Source: Combretum micranthum
Taxonomy: Eukaryota > Streptophyta > Magnoliopsida > Myrtales > Combretaceae
NCBI GenBank assembly: GCA_024138025.1
Contig: JAMXBD010000058.1
Location: 1,922,001-1,986,000 of the forward strand
Direction: 5' to 3'
DNA: 64,000 nt
Shown: positions 23,667 to 36,394 of the stretch, piece by piece
Layout of the letters: every line of letters starts with the position of its first letter
Position numbering within the stretch: the first letter of the stretch is position 1
Notes under the pieces: generated by a model
Database searches by the model: none
Seen by the model: the letters and a program-made list of their open reading frames with translations, nothing else
What the model was told of the DNA's origin: nothing
Translations under genes and position numbers: made by a program

Positions 23667-24818
23667 TGTTGGAGAATTTTATCTCTGGAGACTACCTTTC
23701 TATTCTGGAGGCAGGTTAGATTCTCATATTGTGTCGAATTTTTAGATCCTTTTACACTGTCCCCGCAATTTTTACTTCTACAAAATGGCTGATCTGAATC
23801 TTAAATTCATATTGTTGCTGGGGCGTTATATGTTAAGCCCAAGTCCAGACTACATAGATTATGAGTCTTTATTAAGATTGATCTTTCCAGAGCTGCTGAA
23901 AACTTCTTTTGCTCCTATTTGGAGTGGAATGTTGATTCTCGGTTTGCATATGTGCTTTAGATAAGCCTATCTATTTGCATATGTGTTTCTCTGTTTAGTT
24001 TGAATTGACCTGGTGTTATTTAAGTTAAATTACTACATATTAATTTATGTATTGGTAAGGTTGGTCTTAACTCTTAATTTACTTCATAAACTTATGTATT
24101 GGGTGGCTGTTGGCGGGGGTGGGTTTTACAATGTAGATGTAGTGGGCCATGATGCTTTATCCATGGAGTACAAAACATTGTTGGAGCAATACAATAATAG
24201 AGCTTTGGAATTCCTAGGTGGTGTCGTTATCCGTCTACCAATGCACATTTTATGATTCTGTATTACACGAAACAGGGTATGTAGAAATAACATCTTATTT
24301 GCTGGCATTAATAAACGGCCTTGTATGAAATACGTCAATTTTATAAAACAAATACACAAATATGGTAAAAATATATATATTTTTGGAAATATAAGTGTCA
24401 AAGACATGATTAGAAGATGCATCTTTGACCATTGTCAAGAGGATGTGTAGGTGGTAACTGTGTCCTCTATTTTTTATTTTCATTTAAATTAGAGGGCACA
24501 ATTGCGACCCGCTCCCTCTTTATGATGAAAATGAGATGAGAGAGAGAGACAATGTTCTATCTTCTCTATCCTAGGATTCGCTAACTTTTCTATGTCTGCT
24601 CCTCTATTTCATTTTCTCTCTTTGCCTAGACTCTTCTTGCCTGCCGATTCCCAGATTCTATCTTCTTCTTTAAGGTCCATTCTCTTTCTTATCTCCTTCC
24701 ACTCCCAACGAAATTCATTTCCATAATTGATTTTTGGTTACATATGTATTAACTTTAGATTCATTCTCACATACATAAAGAACATGGAAAATATTGAAGT
24801 CTTGAGCTTTGTATTTTA

Positions 24819-25038
24819 GGGTCTGTTTGTTTAGTTTTTTTGGACAGATACAGATATTTTTTTTAATCTTTTTTCTAACAAATTGTTTATTAAAAAATAC
24901 ATATAGATAAAAAAAAAAAAATCGGCAGCTCTCATGAAAAAATCAAATAGATTAAATATAGATAAAATATAAATACAAATCGAATATATTTATACATATC
25001 GTACCGATACAGATGAAAAACAGACTATCCAATAGACC
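24819..25038 (+). mobile_element. Small MITE, TTA target duplication, sister of intron 2 copy
   Basis: 220 bp, from GGGTCTGTTTG to AATAGACC, with TTA at 24816-24818 and 25039-25041. It is collinear with 18909-19137, including the inner GATACAGATGAAAAACAGAC. It has no coding capacity. Confidence 0.72.
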
Positions 25039-25041
25039 TTA

Positions 25042-25823
25042 ATTTGACATGTTTTTTTCTGGGTCTTCATCAAAGGTCGTTCTAAGCCAAAATAATGCAA
25101 CCCCTTTGCTCTATTGATATCTTTTGCTATTTTCTCTAAATGTTATAACTTTGCCTTGTTTTTATAGTTTTGATTCTTAGTTCTTTTCGTATTTGGGTCA
25201 TCTTGTATTGATACTCTTAAGTTGTCTGTGAAATACTTCGAATTTTACCGACCTAAATTAGGAACGTGATAATTAAATAATATAAAAATATGGGTAGTTT
25301 TAAATCTTATTTTAAATTTAACTTAGTAATTGAATTTAGATAATTTGGTTAATTGATTTACATAAACTATAGAATATAATTATATAATTTACTTAGTAAA
25401 TGGACTTAATTGAAATTAGAAATTCCAATACCGCAAATACTCTTTTCAGCTTATCAAATTACTTCACTTTTTTATCTCCAACATACCAAGCTATTCAATT
25501 CCTTTCAATTATCGACTTGAAACCAATTTCTCAAGTTGAATTACCTAAATTCCTAATTCATTAAAATTAAACCTTAATCTAAATTCATATTAGATTCAAG
25601 TCAATAACTCACTAGCTATACACCTAAGACTAAATATCAAATGTTGGATGACTCGATTAATCTTTAGAACCCGTTAGATAGTAAACAATAGTTTAAAGAT
25701 GAATCGCTAGCATTGAAATATACGCAATAGAAATAAAAACTAACTAATATCTACCAATTTAGGGCTCAAATAAAAATTATGAATACATAATCATGAAATT
25801 TAAAATTTTTTGACTCTTTTGAA
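25042..25823 (+). other. Unassigned region, possible LTR start at about 25222
   Basis: No coding signal. From about 25222 the sequence TGTGAAATACTTCG resembles the start of a retrotransposon LTR and is AT-rich like the LTR that follows. It could be an older truncated LTR into which E inserted. Support is weak. Confidence 0.35.
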
Positions 25824-27238
25824 TGTAATACCCTAATTTGACCTATCGGGACTAGAAACCTTAATCGCATAAGTAAAAATTTTGATAATTTAACACAATT
25901 AGAAATTATAAATAAATTTAATAGAAAATAGAGATTATAATGTCATAAATACCCAATTTAACCTATTAAGTAACATCAATTGGCTATTTCAACTAATTCA
26001 AATTAATTAAAACTTTCCAATTATCAAATGAACTTTATCTATCAAGTTTAATCACATAAAACCTTAAATAACCAATTTAGACATTTTAGCCTAAATTCCA
26101 ACTCTTTAAATCCTAAAAATTTTAAACCAAACATTTATTTTCAAATATCAATTCCTAAGGCCCTAAAACCCTAAATTCAAGTAAAATATTCTCTTTCTTA
26201 CTTTTTAATTCCTAATTCTAAATGCCAAAAACTCATAACCTAAAAGCCTAATTCATAATCTAAAAACGTAGGCCCATTAACAATAAATTCAAGCCCATAA
26301 AGCTTCAGAACTCAAAGCCCTTTTAGCCCATCAAAGCTCATAAAACCATGCATTAACATACACCATCACACACATTATAAAAACTTAAACTCTAGAGGAT
26401 TCTAACACATGTGAAATGGCCAAATTGCCTCTTAAGTATCTATAATGTGAACACAAGAAAATATCGAGTGTGTAAAAAGATCAAAAGGAGCTTAGCCACT
26501 TCAAGAAGTTTTTTACGTCTAGGAAAGGACTAAAATACCATTAATTAATCAAATGAAATTACCAAAAAGCCCCTAGACCCAATGGAAATTACATAACATG
26601 AATTTATATAAATATGGAGTTTAGAAAAACCCTAATTCCCAACCCATTTTCAGCAGCTCATTTCTCTTAAATTCTCTCTCAAAACACTCTAAAAAATCTC
26701 CCTAAAAATACACAAAAACTCCTCCATCAACCAAGCACACAAAAGATAAAGTATAGCCTAAGTCTACGCTTCTAAATCTCTCTTTTATTTCCCATCTATG
26801 CTTCTAAATCTCTTTTTTATTCCCAATAATCTAACATTTATTCTAACTTAAATCTTTGGTGAAATTAAAAACTAAGAACAAAGTTGAATTTAGGAAAAAT
26901 AAGCTTGAAGAAGCTTCATCAACTATTTAGTTTATTTTGCTAAACCAAGTAAGTAATTATAATTAATTTATTTTATTATGTTGATAGCATTTAGATTCAT
27001 GTAAATTACAAAAATTAAACTTAGATTAAGTATTGATCAACATATATATTTTTGAGCATAAAAACCGATATATATATATATATATGTGAACAGGCATGTA
27101 TGTTAGAAATTTAAGTAACTGAAATAATTACATGTTTATATAAAGGTATGTGTGATACATGTTGAATTGATATATTTTTATTAAAATGAAATTATTAAAT
27201 AATTATATGAATATATATTAAACATAAATTCTGTTGAA

Positions 27239-27278
<40 letters not shown>

Positions 27279-29670
27279 TATGTTGATATGCTGGAAAATA
27301 GGAAATTAGTATAAATAATGATGATTTGAGTCTTGGTTTAAGATTTTAGTTGTAAAATATAAATACAAGTATATACTAGATAATAAAATATAGAATAAAA
27401 ATGTTTTAGATGATTTAAATATGCTAGAAAATCAATTTATATGCATATATATCTATTTGGACAGCTTGGGTTATCAAATTTAGATAAAATATTAAATGAA
27501 TTTATTTTTGGATGAAATTTATAAGAATGATAGTTTGACATGTGTATATAAAAACTAGAAATTTTCGTGATTTTTGAAAAAAATTTACTATTTTTAAAAG
27601 ATTAAAATACAAAATGGAAAATCAGAGCAAAACAGTGTTCGACCAGCAACAATAATGCGAATGTTTATGGCTGAACCGATGACATTTATTCTTCTTTTTG
27701 GGTGAAACTATAACGGTTTGAAAGCTTAAGAAGTCTACTTTAATGTGGGGTAAAGAACCGGTCAGGTTGATGGTCAAATTAGAGTGAACCAATCAGTCCC
27801 TAATGCTATAGTTTTCGACCAAATTAGATAAAATTGAAAATAAAACCCTAATTAACTAATTAGTCTAGGCCAAGTAAACTTATGATTATGTTAAAATATG
27901 TGTTAGGTAGTCTACATAAAAATTTAAGCTTAAGAACCCATGTTTAAGATAGTGAACCAAATTGTTAAAATTTGGTTGCACATTAGTTTTCCATAGGAAA
28001 TGGAATATTGGAATTTAAGATAAAGTAACTCTAATCAAGTAAATATAAAATAAATGTAAGTAATGTGTTTTCATATTGAAATATGAATTTTAAGATGAAT
28101 AATTAATTATTTTGATTTTCGGAATTTATTTAATAAAATAGGAATAAATATGGCATTTTAACATAATATAAACATAATAGGAAATTAGTTTAAATTGCAT
28201 AACATATTTAGATGTAAAAGCATATTATAAATGTTATAAATAAAAATTATATTTTAAATGATTTATTTTACTTAATAAAAAGTTTATTAGATTGATTATA
28301 GGATATGTTATTGAAATTACCATTTTAAGAACCTAATTACTATAAAATGGATTTAGTATACTAAGTTGAATATAAAATGAATTTGAATGATTAATTCTAT
28401 TTAACTTGGCTAAATTAAGCTAATATAGATTTATTAACTAATATTGGCTTTGTTAATTCTTCAGAAACCAACAATGTATACTTAGCTGTTAATCTAACTA
28501 GTAAACTATTATATGATCAAAATAACTGGTAAATAGCTTAAAGATAATTATAATATGATAGATCATGAATAATAAGAGGAGTATGTTGTTTGAAATGTAT
28601 ATTTGCTAGAAAACTAAGTAGTTAATATGAGTTGATAATTGATTCATATGCTTATATGAATTAATCTTTGAAGTAGATATTTGTTAAGAGTTACCATTTG
28701 CTTTATCTTCTGGTCTATCTTCTGATTGTTCAACAGATTTTGTACTAGGTACATAATGACTTGTATGTTGCGTGCTAGTATAGGCATTCTAAATGCACTA
28801 ATACTTAAAGACAACTTTAATAATTGCTTATTACTTATGCGTGGCCATTTTTGAGACCTAGCCCGAGGGGCGGCAACCTTGCTAAGCGACGCCAGCATAG
28901 TAGTTAGGCTCTTTGGCCATCATAGGTAGCTCAAGGGGTAGCTGATAGGGGGAACAATAGCGAGATAATGTCTAACTGGATTGAAGAGAAGTAGTATAGT
29001 ATGGTTCACGACTATAGGCGCTGATTGAGATGCAATGTATTATGAACTATGAAAGGTAGAGATGCGTAACGACTGTGACCCCTAAATGAGGCTATTACTT
29101 GTAGAATAAGGATATAGAGGTATTCAGGCGGCCTATATCAATCCCCTAAGCAATTGCTACTACTCAGGACCCCAAGGTTCCCAACGTGTTGCTGGAGTGT
29201 GAGTGCTCTACTGTTGTTTGTTACGCTTTAATTTAAAGATATAAACTATTGGTTGTTGTATTGCATATAGAATAAGCATGTGTACCCATCTCGTATGTGC
29301 TTGTGTTGCTGTCGTACTAGGCTTCGGCTCATTCCTTTCTTTTTCAGGTGATGATCTGGATAGTTGTGATTATCGGGTATGGGACAACACTAAAGGAGCC
29401 TATTAACAAGTTGAGTGCTTAGGAATGTTGAATTGTTTATGTTGTTTGCAAAAGTTATTGATCATCTTTTCGAACTTGTATTTTGATGAGGGCATATCTA
29501 TGAGCCCATGGTTGTATTTTGAGATACTGGACACTATGTATTTTGAGATACCTGATGGTATGATACTTATTTATAAATGTTGGTCAACTCACAGAAATAA
29601 CATGTTTGGAAATCATTTTGAGAAATTTATTTTCCACTGCAAATTTCCAATGATTTTCATAAATAAATTC
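25824..29670 (+). repeat. LTR E, left segment (outermost of the nest)
   Basis: Begins TGTAATACCC and is interrupted at 29670 by solo LTR A. The last 136 bases resume at 45462 and end GGGGCACGACA at 45597, giving a total of about 3983 bp. A TATA-like TATATAAATA is at 26605-26614, followed by an AACCCTAATTCCC leader and CT-rich sequence. The A insertion is exact: AATTC on both sides. I found no matching target duplication around E itself (TTGAA left, ATTTG right), so E may be eroded or its true edge is slightly different. Confidence 0.65.
27239..27278 (+). repeat. (AT)n(GT)n compound microsatellite
   Basis: About 20 bases of AT repeat followed by 20 of GT repeat, within LTR E. Confidence 0.95.
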
Positions 29671-30826
29671 TGTAAACCCTTGAAATTTTTCATAATTCTT
29701 AAAAAATAATCCAAGAAGTTTAACACCAAAACCGAAACCTTGAAAATCAACCCAAGTTAAAACTTAATTCTAAATAAGCTAAAAAACGAGATTTTTAATC
29801 TTAAGAAAAAGAGAACCCTCAAAAACAAAATAGAAAATTCAACTATCAGTTAAATCAATATCCATACGCCAATCAAATCATCTACCCATTTCCTAAAGTG
29901 CAAATTAAAATGATATATCTAAATAACACTCGATAACAAAATGCTATGATCTTAAATCCTTCGGTGAATTTTAGAATCAGAATTTTCAAATTTTCTCCCA
30001 AAGTCAAACTGAGTCAACTCATAATCCTAGACTCAGTTAAACGTCCCAAGAACTGAAAACTATTAAATAATCACAAACAAAATGAGATAAACCATAGATA
30101 TCGAACTAAAAACATAATACGGTCAAAACTCCAAAATTATATGATCTTACGAATAACTCAACAAAACTGGAAGTCAAATCAGAACCTAAAAGTCAACAAA
30201 GCTTACAAACAAACCCTAGTGTTTAAGATTCGACAATCCCACGCTTTTAAACCCTAAATAAAGAAATGAAAATAATTATTGATAATAGTTCGTAATAATA
30301 TAAGGAAGCTTAAAAATATCAGATTTGCGAATTTCTAATGTCCTTGGGGTCCGAACGGGATTAGTTTTCAAAAACCGTACCCCAGTACACCGGATGGAAA
30401 AAATATATCGTTAATACAAATAGACTCATAAAAATATAAGATTTTGAAAAATATCAGTTTTAGAATTTTTCAGTAACTAAAAATTACAGATATCGCATTT
30501 ATACGAGTATTTTTATTACTATCAGTATTTTAATTGTCTAATTAACGATTCATAGTACTTTTATATTATTCATTACCATTCCTCTATCTCTACTTTTTCT
30601 TAATACCTATTCTTATACCTACATACCTATTTCTTACAATTTTCTTTTCCCATAAAAATTCTACACCACATATTACTAAACTTCTTTTACACTTTTCTTC
30701 TAAAATTAATTTTTTTAATCAAATTTCTCTCTCTTTTCCTTCATTGCCGTCCACTTCTCTTTGTCTTTCCTCCTCATTTATTTTCTTTTTTAATTAATTT
30801 AATTACATCTAATGTTCACTCTAAAA

Positions 30827-30838
30827 TTCTATAAATAC
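30827..30838 (+). promoter_or_regulatory. Candidate TATA box of LTR A
   Basis: TTCTATAAATAC precedes a long CT/CA-rich leader. The same arrangement appears at 60461 and, on the opposite strand, near 39650, 43497 and 59331 in related LTRs. Confidence 0.6.
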
Positions 30839-32183
30839 CTTCTTCCTCCTTCATTCTTTCACACAATTCATTTCACTACCAAAACTCTCTCAAAATTTCT
30901 CCACAAATCCTCTCTTCAAGATTCCTCTCTACCAAAACTCTCTTAAACCAATTCTTCACAAAAATCATTCCTTATACACAAACTATCTACCACATATCAC
31001 TACTCACATAATACCCTTTTATCTACCATCTTTATACCACATAAACACTTTAGGTAAACTTCTTCCAACCATTTATTTACCCATGTCATGTAACTTAACA
31101 TGACTATGGTGTTGTTTTGAAACATATATGAGTAGTAAAAACAATAACATGTTCATATTTTGTTCTTGCACATGAACATCCTATTCTATTATGTTATGTT
31201 GATTTTATTATTCATATCTAATTAAATATATTTATGTATTTATATATAATCTTTAGAGCATATAAGCTCACTTGTTATTTATTTAATTTCATGCTTTGCA
31301 ATTTATTTATTTTATGCTATTTCCTTAAGACTAGTCCTTCTAATCTTAGCCTTATTCATATCAAGTCAAAACAATCTTTTTTTTATTTTTTTTAATTCTT
31401 TTGGGACTAGTCTATTCTTAGTCTCGGGATGCCTTGATGAAGCTAAGGCTCCCAATACTTGACCGGGATATCTTGATGAAGCTAAGGTTTCCAATACTTG
31501 ATATTTTTATTATTTTGCTCTAGTATTTTCTCATGTTCTTATTATTTTACATGCTCATAATACTTGCATCTACATAATGATATTGTCTCAACTAATTCAA
31601 TAGTAGAATTTTACTTTATTAAAGGAACTCAAAACTAGATTTTCTATTATGTGACTTATTACAAAATAATGGAGTTATTATTAACAACATAGAAATAGAG
31701 TAATACAAGTTTTTTCAAAGTTTTCTTGAATAACAAAGATAGCTTTACCAAGGAAATATAAGAAATAAATACTATCTTTGTATATTATGATAACCTAAGT
31801 CTTAGTAAAATAATTTGTTAATATTCAAAGTTTTTATAAAAAGCTTAAGATTAAACCCTTTTTCACTCCATAACAAAACTAAGAAATAAACTAGTTTTTA
31901 AAGTTAAAATGAATTCAACCCATAAAGTTATAAACCCACTTAGGAAAAATAATGATTTTCAAGTTTCTAAAGAAGAAACTTATCATCAAAGAATATAAAT
32001 AAGATAAGATTAAAAACAAATGATTTTATCAATAAAGAGGATTCTTTTCAAAGGAAATAAAAGAACAAGTTTTAGAAAACAAAAACTTATATTTTAAATA
32101 ATAAATATAAGAAGACAAGACTTATTTTCTAAAATCATTCTAAATACAATTTTATAAAAAGGTTTTCAACAATTTAATATACT

Positions 32184-32255
32184 TTTGATAAATTTGATCT
32201 TTTATCACTAGAAGTAAAACTTTACTTCTAGTGATAAAAGATCAAATTTATCAAA
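32184..32255. repeat. Perfect palindrome, 35-bp arms, 2-bp spacer
   Basis: Arms 32184-32218 and 32221-32255 are exact reverse complements, separated by AC. The left arm matches the corresponding place in the related LTR at about 61807. The right arm is absent there, so it was gained in LTR A. Confidence 0.95.
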
Positions 32256-32501
32256 GACTAAGGTTAAAGGAAAATTTACTTGTTTTTGGAAAAAGAATGA
32301 AGAAAATAAAATAAGAATATACTCATTTATAATACCTTATGAAAATATAAAGTTTCTTCAAAATATTTGAAAAGAAATTATCAAAGTTAAAGTTTTAACA
32401 ACTCAAAATGAATTGTTTTATGAAATAAATTGTTAAGACACTACCATTAGAATTTTTGCATATAAAGTGAGCTTATCTATATACTCAAAGGATTTATCAA
32501 T

Positions 32502-32526
32502 TATATATATATATATATATATATAT
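32502..32526 (+). repeat. (TA)n microsatellite in LTR A
   Basis: About 25 bases of TA repeat. It is shorter and impure in the related LTR near 62085. Confidence 0.9.
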
Positions 32527-33439
32527 GTTTACTAAAAGATTTTTCAATGAAGTTGAGTTAGAAAATGGTTTTGCAAAAATCTAGAAATATTAGTTTTAAA
32601 TCTGTACCCTACGTTTTCGAAACCCAGATGACCTTATATGACAAAGATAACCTTAGAAATGGATAGATCTTCTCGAATAGGTAGAAAACGGTATATTATA
32701 TGCGAAATTCCGAGTTAAAATGAGCAAGTTATGGCCATTTTAAATTGGAATTTCATTCTATACGAATTTGACTAACATAGTGAATTAGAATTAGAAAGTT
32801 TAAGTGGAATTTCTACGAAATACTCATCCCGAGTATTTCTTTTGTCTAGGTGACGAAAGATACGAGATTACTCTTCTTGAGGATTACTACGACTAAGAAG
32901 ATCTCAAAATGGACGAGTGAGTTATTCCTCTTAATTTCGTTACCTTGCTTGTGCATGTAAAGTAGTGGCATTAGCATACTAAGAAAAGATAAAAATGGAT
33001 ATGTATGGGAATTCGAGAATATGTATATATGTGATTCTTTATTTATGCGTGAAATGAGAATTAAGAATATCGTAACTTTAAACTGCCTGTTTAAGTGTTT
33101 TTGTTTACTTACTTGTATGACTGTTTATTATTTGCTAAATTAATTAATCGCCCCCTAATAAACCTTAATAAGTTTGGCTTAAGAAAAATAAAACGCTCAC
33201 GCATAGCATCCATCGAGTCACATCTCTTTCGGAAGGTTGCTACTCCTACGCGTAGAGTTGGATTGGCTGTTATCGTACTGTGACATGGGCTATGTTCCTT
33301 CTCAGAGAATCTAAATCGCTCGGGAGTTCGACTCTAGGTTCAAAGTCGAGCCAACTGAACGCTTTAGGTGGGGACCTGGGGACTAGCAGTAGAAGATCGA
33401 GGATCTTTATCACCGATTCCCTAACCTCCGATATGAAGG

Positions 33440-36394
33440 TGTAAACTCTTGGTTTTTAGAGTAATCCTAAGCCTTAACCCTAAGTTGGAAAGTCAAACGG
33501 AAACCTTAAGTCAACAAGATCTCAAGTTAAACCCTACAGTTTAGATTCGAAAATTCCGTGTTCGTAAACCGAGAAGTCAAAAATTAAGTAAAGTGTATAG
33601 AATAGTCCATAATAATATTTGATTTCTTAAAAATATTAGATTGGTTTATTTTCGGTTTATTTTGAACCCGATTGGATACTGTTTTTGGAAAGCGTGTCCC
33701 GGGGCTCGAAAACTTAAAAATATATCTTTAATATTTTTAGACTCGTATTTTCATAAGGATTTCAAAAATATCGAGTTCATAATTTTTCGGAATCTAAAAA
33801 ATCAGTTATAGCTTATATAAGCATATTTTGACTGTATCGGTAACATATTTGTTGAAATACTAAAATAATTCAATTAATTATTTAATTTTATTTATGAAAA
33901 TTCTAACACTCATTTAAAAATATTTTTCTTAATTTTATTTTATATTTTTTTCTTAATAAAAAACACTTTTTCAATCTATACTTCAAGTACACTTCAATTA
34001 TCACTTCTACACATTATTCAAGTTTTCTTTCACTCATTCTACACTCCATTTCGATGCATGGATAGCTGACCACACCCCTAAAAATAGCCACTTTTCTTTT
34101 ATTTTAATGATTTATTTAATAAATTCAAGTCTCTTTTAGTTAGCACATTAACTAACACAGGTTACACTTTCAAAAATTTAAGTTACAAATTGACTACGCT
34201 CTCTCTCTTTTCCATGAAGATCACATCCAGCCCCCCATTTCTATCCCTTTGTTTTATTTTTCTTTTCCCATTTATTTAACATACTTTTAATACACTCCTC
34301 TCTCTATTTAAAGACTTATACTTATACACTTTCATTCCTTTGCAACCCTACATCATTTACACTCTCTTTTTCCTCTCTTTATCTCTTTCTTAGCCTTGTT
34401 CTTACAAGAAAACAAGCTGCCCCCATTTCAATTTCTTGCTTCCACACTCTATTCTTAAAGATTCTTCAAGTAAACCTTCTTCTTAAGCTTCCATAGATGC
34501 TATAGGTTGATTATATAGGGGTATCATACATCAAAGGACTTTCCATAATGCCTAAAGACTAGAGATGATGATGCCAAAACTTTGAAACACTCCTCTTGTT
34601 TATAATCTATAATAATATTGCTATATTTGTTGTCTTTAAGACTTTATTATATTTATATTTATATTATACTTTGTAGATCTAAATTTTTATGAAGCTTTGG
34701 TTATGTTTATGTTTAGATCTATAGGTTTAGAGCTTACTACCATGTATTTCTTTTATATTTATGCTCATATTATGTATAGATCTTATATTTGAACTTGAAT
34801 AAAAATAGTAAAATTCATATCTAGGCAAGACCTATATTTAAAAACCCCCTTCCAAGTCTTAAAATGGAAGTTTTAGTTGAAAAAAATGAAGGTTTGGTGG
34901 ATGTATATCATCAAGACTTCTTTTTACAAGAATCAAATGTGATTTTCAAAAGTTACTTTCAAAAATAAAATCTTATTTTCGGATTTAGACCAAGACATGG
35001 TTTAAAAACATGTTTTACAACTCAAAAATAAAGAATTTATTCAACAAATGGAAGGCTCTTAAAAGAGGATATGTAAATGATGACTTTTCATAAGTCTTGA
35101 TGGATTTTATCAAAAAATATGATCAAAAACAATTTTTGAAAATTTGGATCTAAGCCAAGACCCATTTTTTAAACCTATTAACTAATCTTAAAATGAAGAT
35201 TTAGACAAAAATATAAAAGGCTCTTGGTATAGATATCCTAAGGATTGGATTTTCACAAGTTTAGATGAGTTTTCCTAAAAAGTATTTCTAAAATAGAGAG
35301 TTTTGTAAAAGACAAGTCTAGGTCTTATTTTCATTCTAAACTCAAGAAAGAAATTTGGATTTAGGAAGAGATGAATTTTGAAAACCTTATTTTAGACTTT
35401 AAAACAAGAGTTCTATGTGGAAAATGGAATGCTTTGATAATAGGTGACATTAGAAAATTATTTTCATTGAGTCATGTTAGTTTCAGCAAAGGATTTTTCT
35501 CAAAATAAGAAAATGAGTTTCAACTCAAAATTTCGGTTTTTACAAAAGTAGATTCTTGGAATTTTCATTTGGACAATATCATTAGGATTATATAGGTAAT
35601 TAATCTTTTATCTTTGGCTAGAAGTTCTCTTTACAAGTATAGAATCAATATAAGTTCATCTAAAAAGTTAAGTGGAACAAAAGTAACAATTTTCAATAAT
35701 AACTCAAAACTAGAATTTTCATAACCTTTCTGTACAGTAGCTTTTCGACCCTCAAATGACCTTGGATGATTGATTTAATTTGGGAAATGGATAGATCTTT
35801 TGAAGTAGATAGAAATCGATATATAATATGTGCAATTTTGAGTTAAAATGAGTTAGATATGGCCATTTTAAGTTAGGACTTCAACTTAGGCGAAAATTGA
35901 CGAACTTAGTAAATAAAATTGTTGAGTTTATTAGAACTTTATAATAAAATACTCATTGAGGGTATTCCTTATACTTAGATGATTTGAAGGACGAATTTCT
36001 ACTCTCTAAGGACTACTACGACTAGTGGATTTCTCTCCATGGCCGAGTGAGTTCATTTCTTAAATAGTTGTATTCATGTATGTGCTTGTGATCGTAGTGG
36101 CATTAGAATTAAGAAAAGATAAAATTATGATGAGTTGTGATCTAATCTTGGTTGAATGAATGATAAGTATATCGAGACGAGATTTGTTGAAAAATCATTG
36201 TATGAGCTAGTATAGACTTGGATTGTCTGAAATTCTTTATGATCACACTTAACCTATATAATTAACATGCCACGATTATATGAATAAACTGTACATGCAT
36301 ATCACGTAGTGAGTCACATTGCATTAGCTAATATACCTTTGGTGGGACAAAAGTATTAGAGGAGGTGAGGAGGCCTGTGTTAACATTAAGGATG
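33440..36394 (+). repeat. Solo LTR B, left segment, nested in A
   Basis: Begins TGTAAACTC inside LTR A. Remaining pieces are 40570-40691 and 44206-44865, total 3737 bp, ending GGGCGTGATA. Target duplications are GAAGG (33435-33439) and GGAGG (44866-44870), one mismatch. The undisrupted relative near 63018 reads GGAGG, showing the original. A TATA-like CTATTTAAAG is at about 34305. It is more diverged from the other LTRs than A is. Confidence 0.88.

Larger units (their letters stand above)
20767..24818 (+). other. Intergenic region downstream of the RRM gene
   Basis: No gene recognised. It presumably begins with the 3' UTR of the RRM gene, without a clear AATAAA nearby. Low-complexity marks include a run of 22 A at about 21370-21391. 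CT-rich DNA at about 24540-24720 resembles a plant 5' leader, but no protein follows. Two possible small insertions are listed separately. Short open frames here (for example 22209, 24013, 24126) show no family features. Confidence 0.6.
29671..33439 (+). repeat. Solo LTR A, left segment
   Basis: Begins TGTAAACCCT. With its right segment (44866-45461) it makes an LTR of 4365 bp. Perfect 5-bp target duplications AATTC lie at 29666-29670 and 45462-45466. It is closely related along its length to the 5' LTR at 59446-63588. It shares the TATA box (TTCTATAAATACC near 30827), the CT-rich leader, the duplicated motif at 31425-31500 and the conserved block at 32680-32754. No internal retrotransposon sequence is attached, so it is a solo LTR. 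Confidence 0.92.

Noticed and set aside
24540..24720. Promoter or first exon of a second host gene
   Set aside because: CT-rich like a leader, but no coding exon, splice pattern or homologous motif follows.
26160..26180. Telomere-like CCCTAAA strings
   Set aside because: Isolated copies in AT-rich LTR sequence, not tandem.
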